From the NCBI RefSeq assembly GCF_017876495.1, contig NZ_JAGIOB010000001.1:310001-374000 (forward strand): DNA of 64,000 nucleotides, given 5' to 3'. This DNA is from Microlunatus capsulatus. GTDB lineage: Bacteria; Actinomycetota; Actinomycetes; Propionibacteriales; Propionibacteriaceae. Below the pieces are notes generated by a model that was not told the origin of the DNA, did no database searches, and saw only the letters and a list, made by a program, of their open reading frames with translations. Positions 49,480 to 61,238 of this stretch are shown here, piece by piece. Within the stretch, counting starts at the first letter, position 1, and each line of letters starts with the position of its first letter. A program made the position numbers and the translations under genes.

Positions 49480-51069
49480 CTACCGGCCGAGGGCGGCGAA
49501 GAGCTCCGTGACGTCGGCGCAGCTCTCGAGCACCTGCCCGAGGTGCGCCCGGGTGCCGCGCAGGGGGTCGAGCAGCGGCACGCGCTGCAGGGCGGGCCGG
49601 TCGGGCACGTCGAAGATCACCGAGTCCCAGGAGGCGGCGACGACGGCGTCCCCGAAGAGCTCCACCACCCGGCCGCGGAACCAGGCCCGGGTGTCCTCGG
49701 GCGGCGTGGTCCGGGCGGCCTCGACCTCGTCGTCGCCGACGAGCCGCTGCATCTTGCCCTTGGCCACCAGGGCCGCGTAGAGGCTGCGGGCCGGGTCGAC
49801 GTCGGCGTACTGCAGGTCGATGAGCGCCAGCTTGGGGGCGTCCCAGCCCAGGCCGTCGCGGGCGCGGTAGGACTCCATGAGCTGGAGCTTCGCCACCCAG
49901 TCCAGCTGGTCGGCCAGCACGAACGGGTCGGCGCGGAGCGCGTCGAGCACCTCCTGCCAGCGGGTGAAGACGTCCTTGGCCTCGCTGACCGCCGGCTCGG
50001 ACAGGCTGCCGGCGACGCGCTCGAGGTGGCGGCGGCACGCCTCGAGGTAGGCCTCCTGCAGGTCGACGGCGGAGAACCGGCGGCCGTCGGCCAGGGTCAG
50101 CGGGGCGGCACAGCCGACGTCGTGGCTGACGGCCCGCATGGCCGCCACGGGCGACTCGAGCCGGAGGTCGGCGCCCAGCTGGCCGGCCTCGATCACCCGG
50201 AGCACCCAGGAGGCGGTGCCGACCTTGAGGTAGGTGGAGATCTCGGACAGGTTCGCGTCGCCGGTGATGACGTGCAGCCGGCGGTGCCGGGTGGCGTCGG
50301 CGTGCGGCTCGTCCCGGGTGTTGATGATGGGCCGGTTGAGCGTGGTCTCCAGGCCGACCTCGGCCTCGAAGAAGTCGGCGCGCTGGCTGAGCTGGAAGCC
50401 GGCCTGCTGGCTGGCCTGGCCGATCCCGACGCGCCCCGCCCCGGTGACCACCGCGCGGGAGACGAGGAAGGCGGTGAACTGGGTGACCACCCGGTCGAAC
50501 GGGGTGGCCCGGTCCAGCAGGTAGTTCTCGTGGGTGCCGTAGGAGGCGCCCTTGCCGTCGGTGTTGTTCTTGTAGAGCCGCACGGACCGGCCGAGGGACT
50601 GACTGGCGCGGCGGGCGGCGATGGCGGCGACGACGTCCCCGGCCTTGTCCCAGCGGACGACGTCGAGCGCGCTCGTCACCTCCGGCCCGGAGTACTCGGG
50701 GTGCGCGTGGTCGACGTACAGCCGCGCCCCGTTGGTCAGGATCAGGTTGGCCATGCCGAGGTCGGTGTCGGTCAGCTGGTCCGGGTGCGCCGTCGAGCGG
50801 GAGATGTCGTAGCCGCGGATGTCGCGCAGCGGGGTCTCGGTCTCGTAGTCCCAGCCGGCCGGCTGGCCCGGGGCGAGCTGCCCGTAGGCCTTGACGACGT
50901 GGTTCGAGAGCTGCATCGGGTGCAGCTCCTCCTCGGCGCCGCGGTGCGGCCCGGGCAGGGCGCTGATCCCGTACTCGGTCTCCAGCCCCATCACCCGCGT
51001 CGGGCGCGGCACCTCGGCCGGGTCGGGTCCACTCGTCGTGCTCTCCCCGCGACGGGACGCCTCAGCCAT
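49480..51069 (-). CDS. dop: Pup deamidase/depupylase Dop
   Basis: A 529-aa protein of the carboxylate-amine-ligase/glutamine-synthetase fold. MGLETEYGIS opens the core, LYVDHAHPEYSGPE carries the nucleophilic Asp (residue 120 from this start), and DKAGDVVAAIAARRASQ plus YKNNTDGKGASYGTHENYL include the Dop-specific loop and separate it from PafA. Dop converts Pup-GGQ to Pup-GGE and removes Pup from substrates. ATG 51069 has TACGCT seven bases upstream. A start at Met27 would also give a full core. Confidence 0.95.
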   Translation of the reverse strand: MAEASRRGESTTSGPDPAEVPRPTRVMGLETEYGISALPGPHRGAEEELHPMQLSNHVVKAYGQLAPGQPAGWDYETETPLRDIRGYDISRSTAHPDQLTDTDLGMANLILTNGARLYVDHAHPEYSGPEVTSALDVVRWDKAGDVVAAIAARRASQSLGRSVRLYKNNTDGKGASYGTHENYLLDRATPFDRVVTQFTAFLVSRAVVTGAGRVGIGQASQQAGFQLSQRADFFEAEVGLETTLNRPIINTRDEPHADATRHRRLHVITGDANLSEISTYLKVGTASWVLRVIEAGQLGADLRLESPVAAMRAVSHDVGCAAPLTLADGRRFSAVDLQEAYLEACRRHLERVAGSLSEPAVSEAKDVFTRWQEVLDALRADPFVLADQLDWVAKLQLMESYRARDGLGWDAPKLALIDLQYADVDPARSLYAALVAKGKMQRLVGDDEVEAARTTPPEDTRAWFRGRVVELFGDAVVAASWDSVIFDVPDRPALQRVPLLDPLRGTRAHLGQVLESCADVTELFAALGR

Positions 51070-51076
51070 GCCGTCC

Positions 51077-51086
51077 AGCGTAGTGT
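51077..51086. promoter_or_regulatory. Overlapping divergent -10 elements for dop and DUF3054
   Basis: AGCGTAGTGT holds TAGTGT on the plus strand (51081-51086, 7 bases before GTG 51094) and TACGCT on the minus strand (51082-51077, 7 bases before ATG 51069). The two hexamers share the TA step, so only one direction can be engaged at a time. Confidence 0.55.
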
Positions 51087-51093
51087 TGCCGCC

Positions 51094-51468
51094 GTGAGAA
51101 TCTGGCCCGCGCTGGCTGCCGACGTCATCTGCATCCTCGTGTTCGCCATCGTCGGCCGCAGCAGCCACGCCGAGAGCACCGACCTGGTCGGCGTGCTGGC
51201 CACGGCCTGGCCGTTCCTGGCCGGCTACGCGCTGGGTCTCACCCTGGCCCGCTCCTGGCGGCACCCGGTCGCCCGTCCCTCCGCCCTCATCCTGTGGGGC
51301 TCGACGGTGGTGGTCGGGATGGCCTTCCGCGTCCTCACCGGCGCCGGCGTCCAGCTCTCCTTCGTCATCGTCACGGCGGTCGTGCTGGGCGTCCTGCTGC
51401 TCGGCTGGCGCGGCCTGTGGTCCCTCGTCCAGCGCGCCCGCCACCGCTCCGGGCACGCCCCGGCCTGA
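51094..51468 (+). CDS. DUF3054 membrane protein
   Basis: A 124-aa protein, start GTG 51094. The N-terminus VRIWPALAADVICILVFAIVGRSSHAE is the characteristic DUF3054 opening, followed by AWPFLAGYALGLTLARSW and two further helices with RVLTGAGVQLSFVIVTAVVLG. Four membrane spans, function unknown. It is divergent from dop with only 24 bases between start codons, an arrangement with overlapping promoters. Confidence 0.85.
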   Translation: MRIWPALAADVICILVFAIVGRSSHAESTDLVGVLATAWPFLAGYALGLTLARSWRHPVARPSALILWGSTVVVGMAFRVLTGAGVQLSFVIVTAVVLGVLLLGWRGLWSLVQRARHRSGHAPA

Positions 51469-51489
51469 CGCGCGAGGGTTGCGAAGCGG

Positions 51490-51513
51490 CCCTTCGACGA
51501 GCTCAGGGAGCGG
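51490..51513. repeat. Dispersed motif, copy 2
   Basis: CCCTTCGACGAGCTCAGGGA and following GCGG form the reverse complement of 30648-30671 with two differences. It starts 21 bases after the DUF3054 stop. Confidence 0.6.
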
Positions 51514-51573
51514 TGGTCCCGACCCCTCCTGCCCCGCACCGGACGCAGGGACCCGAGGGGCAGAGAGCGGACC

Positions 51574-51701
51574 AGCGGGGTCGAACGCAGGCCGTGGCGC
51601 GCTGACCGGTCGGCGACGCTCGTCGTGAACACGCTCTTCGTTCACGACGAGCGAGGCGCACCGGTCAGCAGCAGCGCCACGGCCGGAGTGAAGACCCCGC
51701 T
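51574..51701. repeat. 128-bp long inverted repeat between DUF3054 and arc
   Basis: Four stem blocks share nearly one centre (51635): AGCGGGGTC (51574-51582) with 51693-51701; GGCCGTGGCGC (51590-51600) with 51674-51684; GCTGACCGGT (51601-51610) with 51660-51669; CGCTCGTCGTGAA (51617-51629) with 51641-51653. The loop is 11 bases (CACGCTCTTCG). The right end includes bases of the arc stop codon, so it can form part of the arc 3' end. Confidence 0.85.
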
Positions 51702-53445
51702 ACAAGTACTGCCCCGTGTTGGACACCGTGTCGATCGAGCGGCCCGGCTGGGTGCCCTTGTTCGAGGAGATGAGGGTGCGGATGAAGACGATCCGCTCCC
51801 CCTTCTTGCCCGAGATCTTCGCCCAGTCGTCGGGGTTCGTCGTGTTCGGCAGGTCCTCGTTCTCGGCGAACTCGTCGAGGCAGGCCTGCAGCAGGTGGCC
51901 GATCCGCAGACCGCGGACGCCCGCGTCGAGCAGGTCCTTGATCGCCATCTTCTTGGCCCGGTCGACGATGTTCTGGATCATCGCGCCGGAGTTGAAGTCC
52001 TTGAAGTACAGGACCTCCTTGTCGCCGCCGGCGTAGGTGACCTCGAGGAACTGGTTCTCCTCGGACTCCTCGTACATCCGGGCGACGGTCCGGTCGATCA
52101 TCCCGGCCACCGTCGCGGCCCGGTCCCCCCCGAACTCGGCGAGGTCCTCGGCGTGCAGCGGCAGCGTCGGCGTCAGGTACTTGCTGAAGATCTCGCGGGC
52201 GGCCTCGACGTCGGGCCGCTCGATCTTGATCTTGACGTCCAGCCGGCCCGGCCGCAGGATCGCCGGGTCGATCATGTCCTCGCGGTTGGACGCGCCGATG
52301 ATGATCACGTTGTCCAGGCCCTCGACGCCGTCGATCTCGCTCAGCAGCTGCGGGACGATCGTGTTCTCCACGTCGGAGGAGACCCCGGTGCCGCGGGTGC
52401 GGAACAGCGAGTCCATCTCGTCGAAGAAGACGATCACCGGCATGCCGTCGGACGCCTTGTCGCGGGCCCGCTGGAAGACCAGGCGGATGTGCCGCTCGGT
52501 CTCGCCGACGTACTTGTTGAGCAGCTCCGGGCCCTTGATGTTGAGGAAGAAGCTGCGCCCCTCCTGGCCGGTCCGCTCGGTGACCTTCTTGGCCAGCGAG
52601 TTGGCGACGGCCTTGGCGATCAGGGTCTTGCCGCAGCCGGGCGGGCCGTAGAGCAGGATGCCCTTGGGCGCCTTCAGCTCGTGCTCGGCGAACAGCTCCT
52701 TGTGCAGGTAGGGCAGCTCGACCGCGTCGCGGATGGCCTCGATCTGGCCGCCGAGGCCGCCGATCACCGAGTAGTCGATGTCCGGCACCTCCTCCAGCAC
52801 CAGCTCCTCGACGTCCATCTTGGGGACGCGCTCGTAGGCGAAGTGCACGCGGCGGTCGATGAGCAGCGAGTCACCGGAGCGGAGCTTCTCGTCGCGGAGG
52901 CGCTGGGCCAGCCGGACGACGCTCTCCTCGTCGCCGTGCCCGACGACCAGGGCGCGGTCGCCGCCGTCCATGACCTCCTTGAGGAGGACGACCTCGCCGA
53001 CCTCGTCGAAGTCCAGCGCGGCGACCACGTTCATGGCCTCGTTGATCATCACCTCGCGACCGGGCGTGACCGCCGCCAGGTCGACGTCGGGGCTGACGCT
53101 GACGCGCATCTTGCGCCCGGAGGTGTAGATGTCGGCGGTGTTCTCCCCGGTGTCGGCCAGGAAGATGCCGAAGCTCGCCGGCGGCTGCGCCAGCCGGTCC
53201 ACCTCGGTCTTCAGCGCGACGATCTGGTCGCGCGCCTCCCGCAGGGTCGACGCCAGCCGCTCGTTGTTGGACGCCGTGGTGCGGGCGTCCTGCCGGGCGT
53301 CGGCGAGCCGGCGCTCCAGCACGGCGATGTCGTGGGGGTGGGACGCGAGCCGCTCGCGCAACCGGGTGAGCTCCTCGCTGAGCGCACTGATCTGGGCGAC
53401 GAGAGCTCCACGCTCTTCGGGACGATCATGGACGGGTCCGGTCAT
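51700..53445 (-). CDS. arc: Proteasome-associated AAA ATPase ARC/Mpa
   Basis: A 581-aa hexameric unfoldase that recognises Pup and feeds substrates into the 20S core. An N-terminal coiled coil (about 15-80, [20 protein letters not shown]) binds Pup, followed by two OB domains (about 85-230). The AAA module has Walker A GPPGCGKT (about 266-273), Walker [12 protein letters not shown] and RPGRLD. The C-terminal GQYL motif docks into the core. ATG 53445 has AGGAGG in front. It follows trmI by 32 bases. Confidence 0.97.
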   Translation of the reverse strand: MTGPVHDRPEERGALVAQISALSEELTRLRERLASHPHDIAVLERRLADARQDARTTASNNERLASTLREARDQIVALKTEVDRLAQPPASFGIFLADTGENTADIYTSGRKMRVSVSPDVDLAAVTPGREVMINEAMNVVAALDFDEVGEVVLLKEVMDGGDRALVVGHGDEESVVRLAQRLRDEKLRSGDSLLIDRRVHFAYERVPKMDVEELVLEEVPDIDYSVIGGLGGQIEAIRDAVELPYLHKELFAEHELKAPKGILLYGPPGCGKTLIAKAVANSLAKKVTERTGQEGRSFFLNIKGPELLNKYVGETERHIRLVFQRARDKASDGMPVIVFFDEMDSLFRTRGTGVSSDVENTIVPQLLSEIDGVEGLDNVIIIGASNREDMIDPAILRPGRLDVKIKIERPDVEAAREIFSKYLTPTLPLHAEDLAEFGGDRAATVAGMIDRTVARMYEESEENQFLEVTYAGGDKEVLYFKDFNSGAMIQNIVDRAKKMAIKDLLDAGVRGLRIGHLLQACLDEFAENEDLPNTTNPDDWAKISGKKGERIVFIRTLISSNKGTQPGRSIDTVSNTGQYL

Positions 53446-53477
53446 GACGCACCTCCTGGCACGACCCTACCCGCGGC

Positions 53478-54377
53478 TCAGCGGGGCCCGGTGTAGTCCT
53501 CGCCATACGCGCCGGGCGCCGGGCGGCGCTTGCGCGGCGGGGCGTTGACGCCGGGCGCCAGCCGCCGCGCGGTGACCAGGAACCCGGTGTGGCCGACCAT
53601 GTCGTGGCGGGGCCGCACGGCCAGGCCCTCGGCGTGCCAGGCCCGGATGAGGGTCTCCCCCGCCTCGGGCTCGGTGAAGCCGCCGCGCACCCGCAGCGTC
53701 TCGACGGTGCGGGCCAGCTGGGTGGTGGTGGCGACGTAGGCGCAGAGCACGCCGCCGGGTACCAGGACCTCGGCCAGCGCGTCGACGCACTCCCAGGGCG
53801 CGAGCATGTCGAGGACCACCCGGTCGACCGGCTGGTCGCCGAGGTTCTCGACGAGGTCGCCGACCCGGAGGTCCCAGGAGGGGTGCGGACCGCCGAAGAA
53901 GGCCTCGACGTTCTTGCGGGCCTGGGCGGCGAAGTCCTCGCGGCGCTCGTAGGAGCGCACCCGGCCCGTCGGTCCGACGGCCCGCAGCAGCGTGCAGGTG
54001 AGGGCTCCCGAGCCGGCGCCCGCCTCGACCACCCGGGCGCCCGGGAAGATGTCGGCGGTCATGGCGATCTGGGCGGCGTCCTTGGGGTAGATCACCTGGG
54101 CGCCGCGCGGCATCGTCACCGTGTACTCGTTGAGCAGCGGCCGCAGGGCCAGGTAGGCGGTGCCGCCGACCGAGGTGACGACGGTGCCCTCCGGCTGCCC
54201 GATGAGCTCGTCGTGCTCGACGGCGCCCTTGGTGGTGTGGAAGCGCCCGCCCTCGGCGAGCAGCACCGAGTGCCGCCGGTTCTTGTTGTCGGTCAGGGTG
54301 ATCCGCTCGCCGGCCCGGAGCTCCCCGAGGCGCACACCCGACAGCACGGCCGGGTGCTCCGTGCTCGGCTCACCCAC
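53478..54377 (-). CDS. trmI: tRNA (adenine-58-N1)-methyltransferase TrmI
   Basis: A 299-aa protein. An N-terminal beta-barrel (AGERITLTDNKNRRHSVLLAEGGRF) precedes the class I methyltransferase: PRGAQVIYPKDAAQIAMTADI, the SAM motif VVEAGAGSGALTCTLLRAVG, YERREDFA, and VVLDMLAPWE. It makes m1A58 in the T-loop. GTG 54377 overlaps the end of the lipoprotein gene by 8 bases. trmI directly before arc is a conserved actinobacterial order. Confidence 0.93.
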   Translation of the reverse strand: MGEPSTEHPAVLSGVRLGELRAGERITLTDNKNRRHSVLLAEGGRFHTTKGAVEHDELIGQPEGTVVTSVGGTAYLALRPLLNEYTVTMPRGAQVIYPKDAAQIAMTADIFPGARVVEAGAGSGALTCTLLRAVGPTGRVRSYERREDFAAQARKNVEAFFGGPHPSWDLRVGDLVENLGDQPVDRVVLDMLAPWECVDALAEVLVPGGVLCAYVATTTQLARTVETLRVRGGFTEPEAGETLIRAWHAEGLAVRPRHDMVGHTGFLVTARRLAPGVNAPPRKRRPAPGAYGEDYTGPR

Positions 54378-55863
54378 GGGAGATCCCGAAGAGGCCGAGC
54401 TGCCAGCCCGGGCCGTAGGAGGTCTCGCTCATGTCGGTGCCGGGGCCGACGTAGACGTACTCGTCGGACTGGCTCACGGGCAGCACGACGAGGTCGGCGG
54501 CGGCCTGCTCCTGCAGGGTGGCCAGCAGCTGGTTCGCGGCGTCGTCGGTGGTCGTGGCCCGGTAGCCGGACTCGGCCGTGGCGACGGCGTCGGCGGAGGC
54601 GGGCAGCGGGGCCTCGACGTAGGGCTGCAGCCACGCCAGCGGCGTGGCCGTCCAGGCCTTGCGGTCGACGAGGGTGAGGTCGCCCGGCTCGTCGGCGCGG
54701 AGCTGGACGCTCAGGCCGCCGGTGTCCTCGAGGCGGCTGCGGATCTGGGTGGCGATGTCGCGTCCGTTCGGTTGGGTGGAGTCGTAGCCGAGGGTGAGGT
54801 TGATCCGGTTGTCCCAGGTCACCCGCGGGTTGGTCGTGCCCCCGAGGGGGAAGGTGGCGACGTGGCCGGGGACGCCGCCGGGGACGACGGAGTCCGAGGT
54901 CCGGTCACCCTGCAGGGCCAGCGCGATGGCCGTCCGCAGGGCCTTGGTGCCGCGGCTGCGGGAGTCCGGCGACCACTCCAGCTGCAGCACCCGGGTGCCG
55001 GTCAGCACCTGCTGGCGGAAGCCGGTGGCGGTCGTCGCGTCGGCGTTGACGGCCTGCTGGCTGAGCCGGGTCACGGCGGCCTCGTCGAGCCCGCGCCAGA
55101 CGACGTCGACGGTGTTCTTGGCCATCGCGTCCTCGATGGTCGCGGAGTCGTCCACGCTGCGGTAGACGAGGGCGTCGAGGGAGGTGGGGTTGCGGCCCTG
55201 GTAGTCCGGGTAGCGCTGCAGCCCGATCTCGTCCTCGGTCAGGCTGGTGACGCTGAACGGCCCCGACCCGACGACCGGGTCCTCCCGGCTCCGGATCTCG
55301 TCGGCGTCGTAGACCTCCTCGTCGACGATCGAGGCGGCCGGGCTCGCGAGCGCCCAGCCGAACTGGGTGTCGACGCGGCTGAGTAGGAAGCGGACGGTCA
55401 GCGGGTCCGGCGTCTCGATCCGGCGGAGCGAGGACAGCAGCGGGGCCGACGAGCCGGCCACGTTCAGCCGGGCCGCCCGCTCGATGCTGAACTTCACGTC
55501 GCTGGAGGTCAGCGGGTGGCCGTTGTGGAAGGCCTCGTCCTCGTTGAGCGTGCAGGTGTAGGTGGTGGCCGCGGTGAAGATGCAGTCGCGGGCCGCGTCG
55601 GGCTTGAGCACCGACTCCCCGGGCGCCGCCGTCATCAGCCGCTGGAAGACGTTGAGGGCCAGCATCGCCGAGGAGGCGTCGGTCATCGCCGCCGGGTCGG
55701 TGACCCGCACGCGGTCGGTGCTCATCACCGTGAAGGGCCGCGGTGCCGGGCTGTCCGACGGCGCGGGGTCCGTCCCTCCCCCGGTCAGGCTGCAGCCGGC
55801 CAGCAGCACGGCCGCGGCCGCGCCGGCCAGCACCCGGGTGCGCTCAGTCCGGGTCATCGGCAT
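54370..55863 (-). CDS. Solute-binding lipoprotein, family 5 (oligopeptide type)
   Basis: A 497-aa lipoprotein. Signal peptide with lipobox LLAGC (Cys24, or Cys22 if the ATG at 55857 is used). SBP_bac_5 features: ALNVFQRLMTAAPG, NEDEAFHNGHPLTSSDVKFSIERA, EDPVVGSGPFSVTS, and TKALRTAIALALQ. It would bind a peptide or similar solute outside the membrane. No permease or ATPase genes are adjacent, so it uses components elsewhere or has another role. It overlaps both neighbours (HAD upstream by 20 bases, trmI downstream by 8). Confidence 0.88.
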   Translation of the reverse strand: MPMTRTERTRVLAGAAAAVLLAGCSLTGGGTDPAPSDSPAPRPFTVMSTDRVRVTDPAAMTDASSAMLALNVFQRLMTAAPGESVLKPDAARDCIFTAATTYTCTLNEDEAFHNGHPLTSSDVKFSIERAARLNVAGSSAPLLSSLRRIETPDPLTVRFLLSRVDTQFGWALASPAASIVDEEVYDADEIRSREDPVVGSGPFSVTSLTEDEIGLQRYPDYQGRNPTSLDALVYRSVDDSATIEDAMAKNTVDVVWRGLDEAAVTRLSQQAVNADATTATGFRQQVLTGTRVLQLEWSPDSRSRGTKALRTAIALALQGDRTSDSVVPGGVPGHVATFPLGGTTNPRVTWDNRINLTLGYDSTQPNGRDIATQIRSRLEDTGGLSVQLRADEPGDLTLVDRKAWTATPLAWLQPYVEAPLPASADAVATAESGYRATTTDDAANQLLATLQEQAAADLVVLPVSQSDEYVYVGPGTDMSETSYGPGWQLGLFGISRG

Positions 55864-56533
55864 GCTCCAGGAGCTCGGCGACGCCGGCGGCGTCCAGCTC
55901 GGTCAGGGAGGCGACGACGCGGCGGCGCGGGGCCGCGGGGATCTCGACGCGGTTCGGGACCCCGACGACGAGGCAGCCGGCGGCGTTGCCGGAGCGGGCG
56001 CCGGTGACGGAGTCCTCGATGACCACGCAGCGGCGGGCGTCGACGCCGAGCGCCTCGCAGGCCTTCTCGTAGGGCTCGGGGTGGGGCTTGCCCTGGGTGA
56101 CCTCGTCACCAGCCACCGAGACGGCGAAGGTGCCGGCCGGCAGCTGGGACAGGGCGGCGTCGAGCAGCACCCGGTAGGAGGCCGAGACGAGCCCGCAGGG
56201 CACGCCGGCCCGGCCCAGGGCCGTCAGCAGCTCGAGGGCGCCCGGCCGCCAGGGCATCGGGCGCTCGGCGAGGAAGCCGACGACGCGGCCCAGCAGCTGG
56301 TCGACCACCCAGGCGGGGTCGACGTCGCGCCGGTCGATGGCGTTGAGGATGTAGATCGCGGAGTCGATGAGCGAGTTGCCGACCAGCTCGTCGGCCTGCT
56401 CCTCCGACCAGGTGCCGCCGAGGGTGGCGATCAGCTCGAACTCCGCCTCGATCCACAGGGGCTCGGTGTCGGCGAGGGTGCCGTCGAAGTCCCAGAGGAC
56501 GGCGGCCGGGGCGGCGGGGGTCGTGGTGCTCAT
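55844..56533 (-). CDS. HAD-IA family phosphatase (phosphoglucomutase/phosphatase-like)
   Basis: A 229-aa protein from ATG 56533, GGGAGG 8 bases upstream. HAD motif I WDFDGTLADTE, motif II GLVSASYR, motif III GKPHPEPY with Lys, motif IV VIEDSVTGARSG. A helical cap lies between I and II. The substrate is a phosphorylated small molecule. First gene of the HAD-lipoprotein-trmI-arc transcript. It is divergent from the DUF559 gene. Confidence 0.9.
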   Translation of the reverse strand: MSTTTPAAPAAVLWDFDGTLADTEPLWIEAEFELIATLGGTWSEEQADELVGNSLIDSAIYILNAIDRRDVDPAWVVDQLLGRVVGFLAERPMPWRPGALELLTALGRAGVPCGLVSASYRVLLDAALSQLPAGTFAVSVAGDEVTQGKPHPEPYEKACEALGVDARRCVVIEDSVTGARSGNAAGCLVVGVPNRVEIPAAPRRRVVASLTELDAAGVAELLEHADDPD

Positions 56534-56658
56534 CGCCCGACATCCTCCCAGCCGCGGCACCGAGAGCACGAATCCCCAGGCCGCGACCTGCGGGCCGGGA
56601 GGTCCACAGGGCCGGCGCAGGGCGCCGCTGCGGCCGCCCGCGTCCCGAGGGTCCCGGC

Positions 56659-57522
56659 GTGCGCGCGCGTGAGGTGGAGATCAGCCGGCTGCTGGATCAG
56701 GGCGGCGGGGCGGTCCGGCGGGCCGACCACCCGGCCCTGGCCGGCAGCCTCGACCGGCTGCTGCGGGACGGCCGCCTGACGGCGCTGCTACCCGGGGTCT
56801 ACGGCGACGCCGCCCGGTGCGCCGACCTCGGCGTGCGGCTGGCCGCCCTCCGGGCCTGGCGCCCGGACGCGGTCGTCAGCGGCCGGGCCGCGGCGCAGCT
56901 CCTCTTCTGGCCGGAGCTGCGGGTGGGGGCGGTGGAGGCGGCGGCTCCCGGTCTGCGCGGGCAGCGGGCCGGCTTCGTGCTGCGCAACCGGCGGGTCGAC
57001 CCGGACGAGGTGGTCGAGCGGCACGGGCTCCGCTGCACGTCCCCGGCCCTGACCGCCCTCGACCTCTGCGACGAGGAGGGAGGTGCAGCGGTCGACGCCG
57101 TGCTCCGCAGCCGGCAGGCCCGCCTGGCCGACCTGCACCGGGTCCTCGCCGCCCACCCGGACCGCCGCGGGAACCAGCGGCGCCGGGCCCTGCTGCGGGA
57201 CTCGCGGGACGAGCCGTGGTCCGAGGCGGAGCGGATCGCCCACGCGCTGCTGCGGAGGGCGGGCATCGGCGGCTGGTCGGCCAACCGGCCCGTCGTCGTC
57301 CACGGGACCCGCTACTACGTCGACATCGCCTTCGACCGCGAGCGGCTGGTCCTGGAGATCGACGGCTGGGAGTTCCACGGCAGCCGGGCGGCCTTCGAGC
57401 AGGACCGGGCCCGGCAGAACGACCTCGTCCTGGCCGGCTGGCGCGTCCTCCGCTTCACCTGGGCGATGCTGACGGAGGACCCGGACGCCGTCGTCGTGGC
57501 CGTCCTCGCCGCCTTGCGCTGA
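56659..57522 (+). CDS. DUF559 endonuclease-fold protein with AbiEi-like N-terminus
   Basis: A 287-aa protein, GTG 56659. The N-terminal winged helix (EISRLLDQGGGAVRRAD, LTALLPGVYGD) resembles AbiEi-type antitoxin domains. The C-terminal DUF559 domain (about 185-287) has SEAERIAHALLRRAG, VDIAFDRERLVLEIDGWEFHG with the D-x-EID pattern of Vsr/PD-(D/E)XK nucleases, and QNDLVLAGWRVLRFTW. Such proteins are very common and multicopy in actinobacteria; the function is unproven. No partner toxin gene is adjacent. Confidence 0.82.
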   Translation: MRAREVEISRLLDQGGGAVRRADHPALAGSLDRLLRDGRLTALLPGVYGDAARCADLGVRLAALRAWRPDAVVSGRAAAQLLFWPELRVGAVEAAAPGLRGQRAGFVLRNRRVDPDEVVERHGLRCTSPALTALDLCDEEGGAAVDAVLRSRQARLADLHRVLAAHPDRRGNQRRRALLRDSRDEPWSEAERIAHALLRRAGIGGWSANRPVVVHGTRYYVDIAFDRERLVLEIDGWEFHGSRAAFEQDRARQNDLVLAGWRVLRFTWAMLTEDPDAVVVAVLAALR

Positions 57523-57599
57523 ATCTCGACACGTCGTCGGCCCCCGACTGAGCGACACGCCGCCCTCCGGGCCTTCCGGCACCGACGACGTGCCGGATC

Positions 57600-57604
<5 letters not shown>
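57518..57604. terminator. Inverted repeat between convergent DUF559 and metH
   Basis: 57518-57540 and 57582-57604 share one centre and match in 18 of 23 positions, including an uninterrupted 11-bp CACGTCGTCGG block next to the loop. The arms include both stop codons. A bidirectional terminator is the likely role. Confidence 0.6.
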
Positions 57605-61133
<3,529 letters not shown>

Positions 61134-61139
61134 CCGTCG

Positions 61140-61145
61140 AGGATA
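61140..61145 (-). promoter_or_regulatory. -10 element TATCCT for a leaderless metH transcript
   Basis: On the minus strand TATCCT (61145-61140) ends six bases before GTG 61133. Confidence 0.55.
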
Positions 61146-61226
61146 GGTCCGCGGCGCCTCCCGGCACCGGGTAGCCACCATGTGGCGGGCCCCCGCGGAC
61201 CGCCGTCGGGCACCGGGACCGCCGGT

Positions 61227-61232
61227 TACAGT
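61227..61232 (+). promoter_or_regulatory. -10 element TACAGT for a leaderless PAC2 transcript
   Basis: TACAGT ends six bases before ATG 61239. No ribosome site is visible. Confidence 0.55.
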
Positions 61233-61238
61233 GAAGCC

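Noticed and set aside
56659-57522. Toxin-antitoxin pair around the AbiEi-like/DUF559 gene
   Set aside because: No AbiEii-type toxin or other partner is adjacent; the neighbours are a HAD enzyme and metH.
61134-61238. Cobalamin riboswitch before metH
   Set aside because: Only about 100 bases separate the two divergent genes, less than such a riboswitch needs, and no B12-box was seen.
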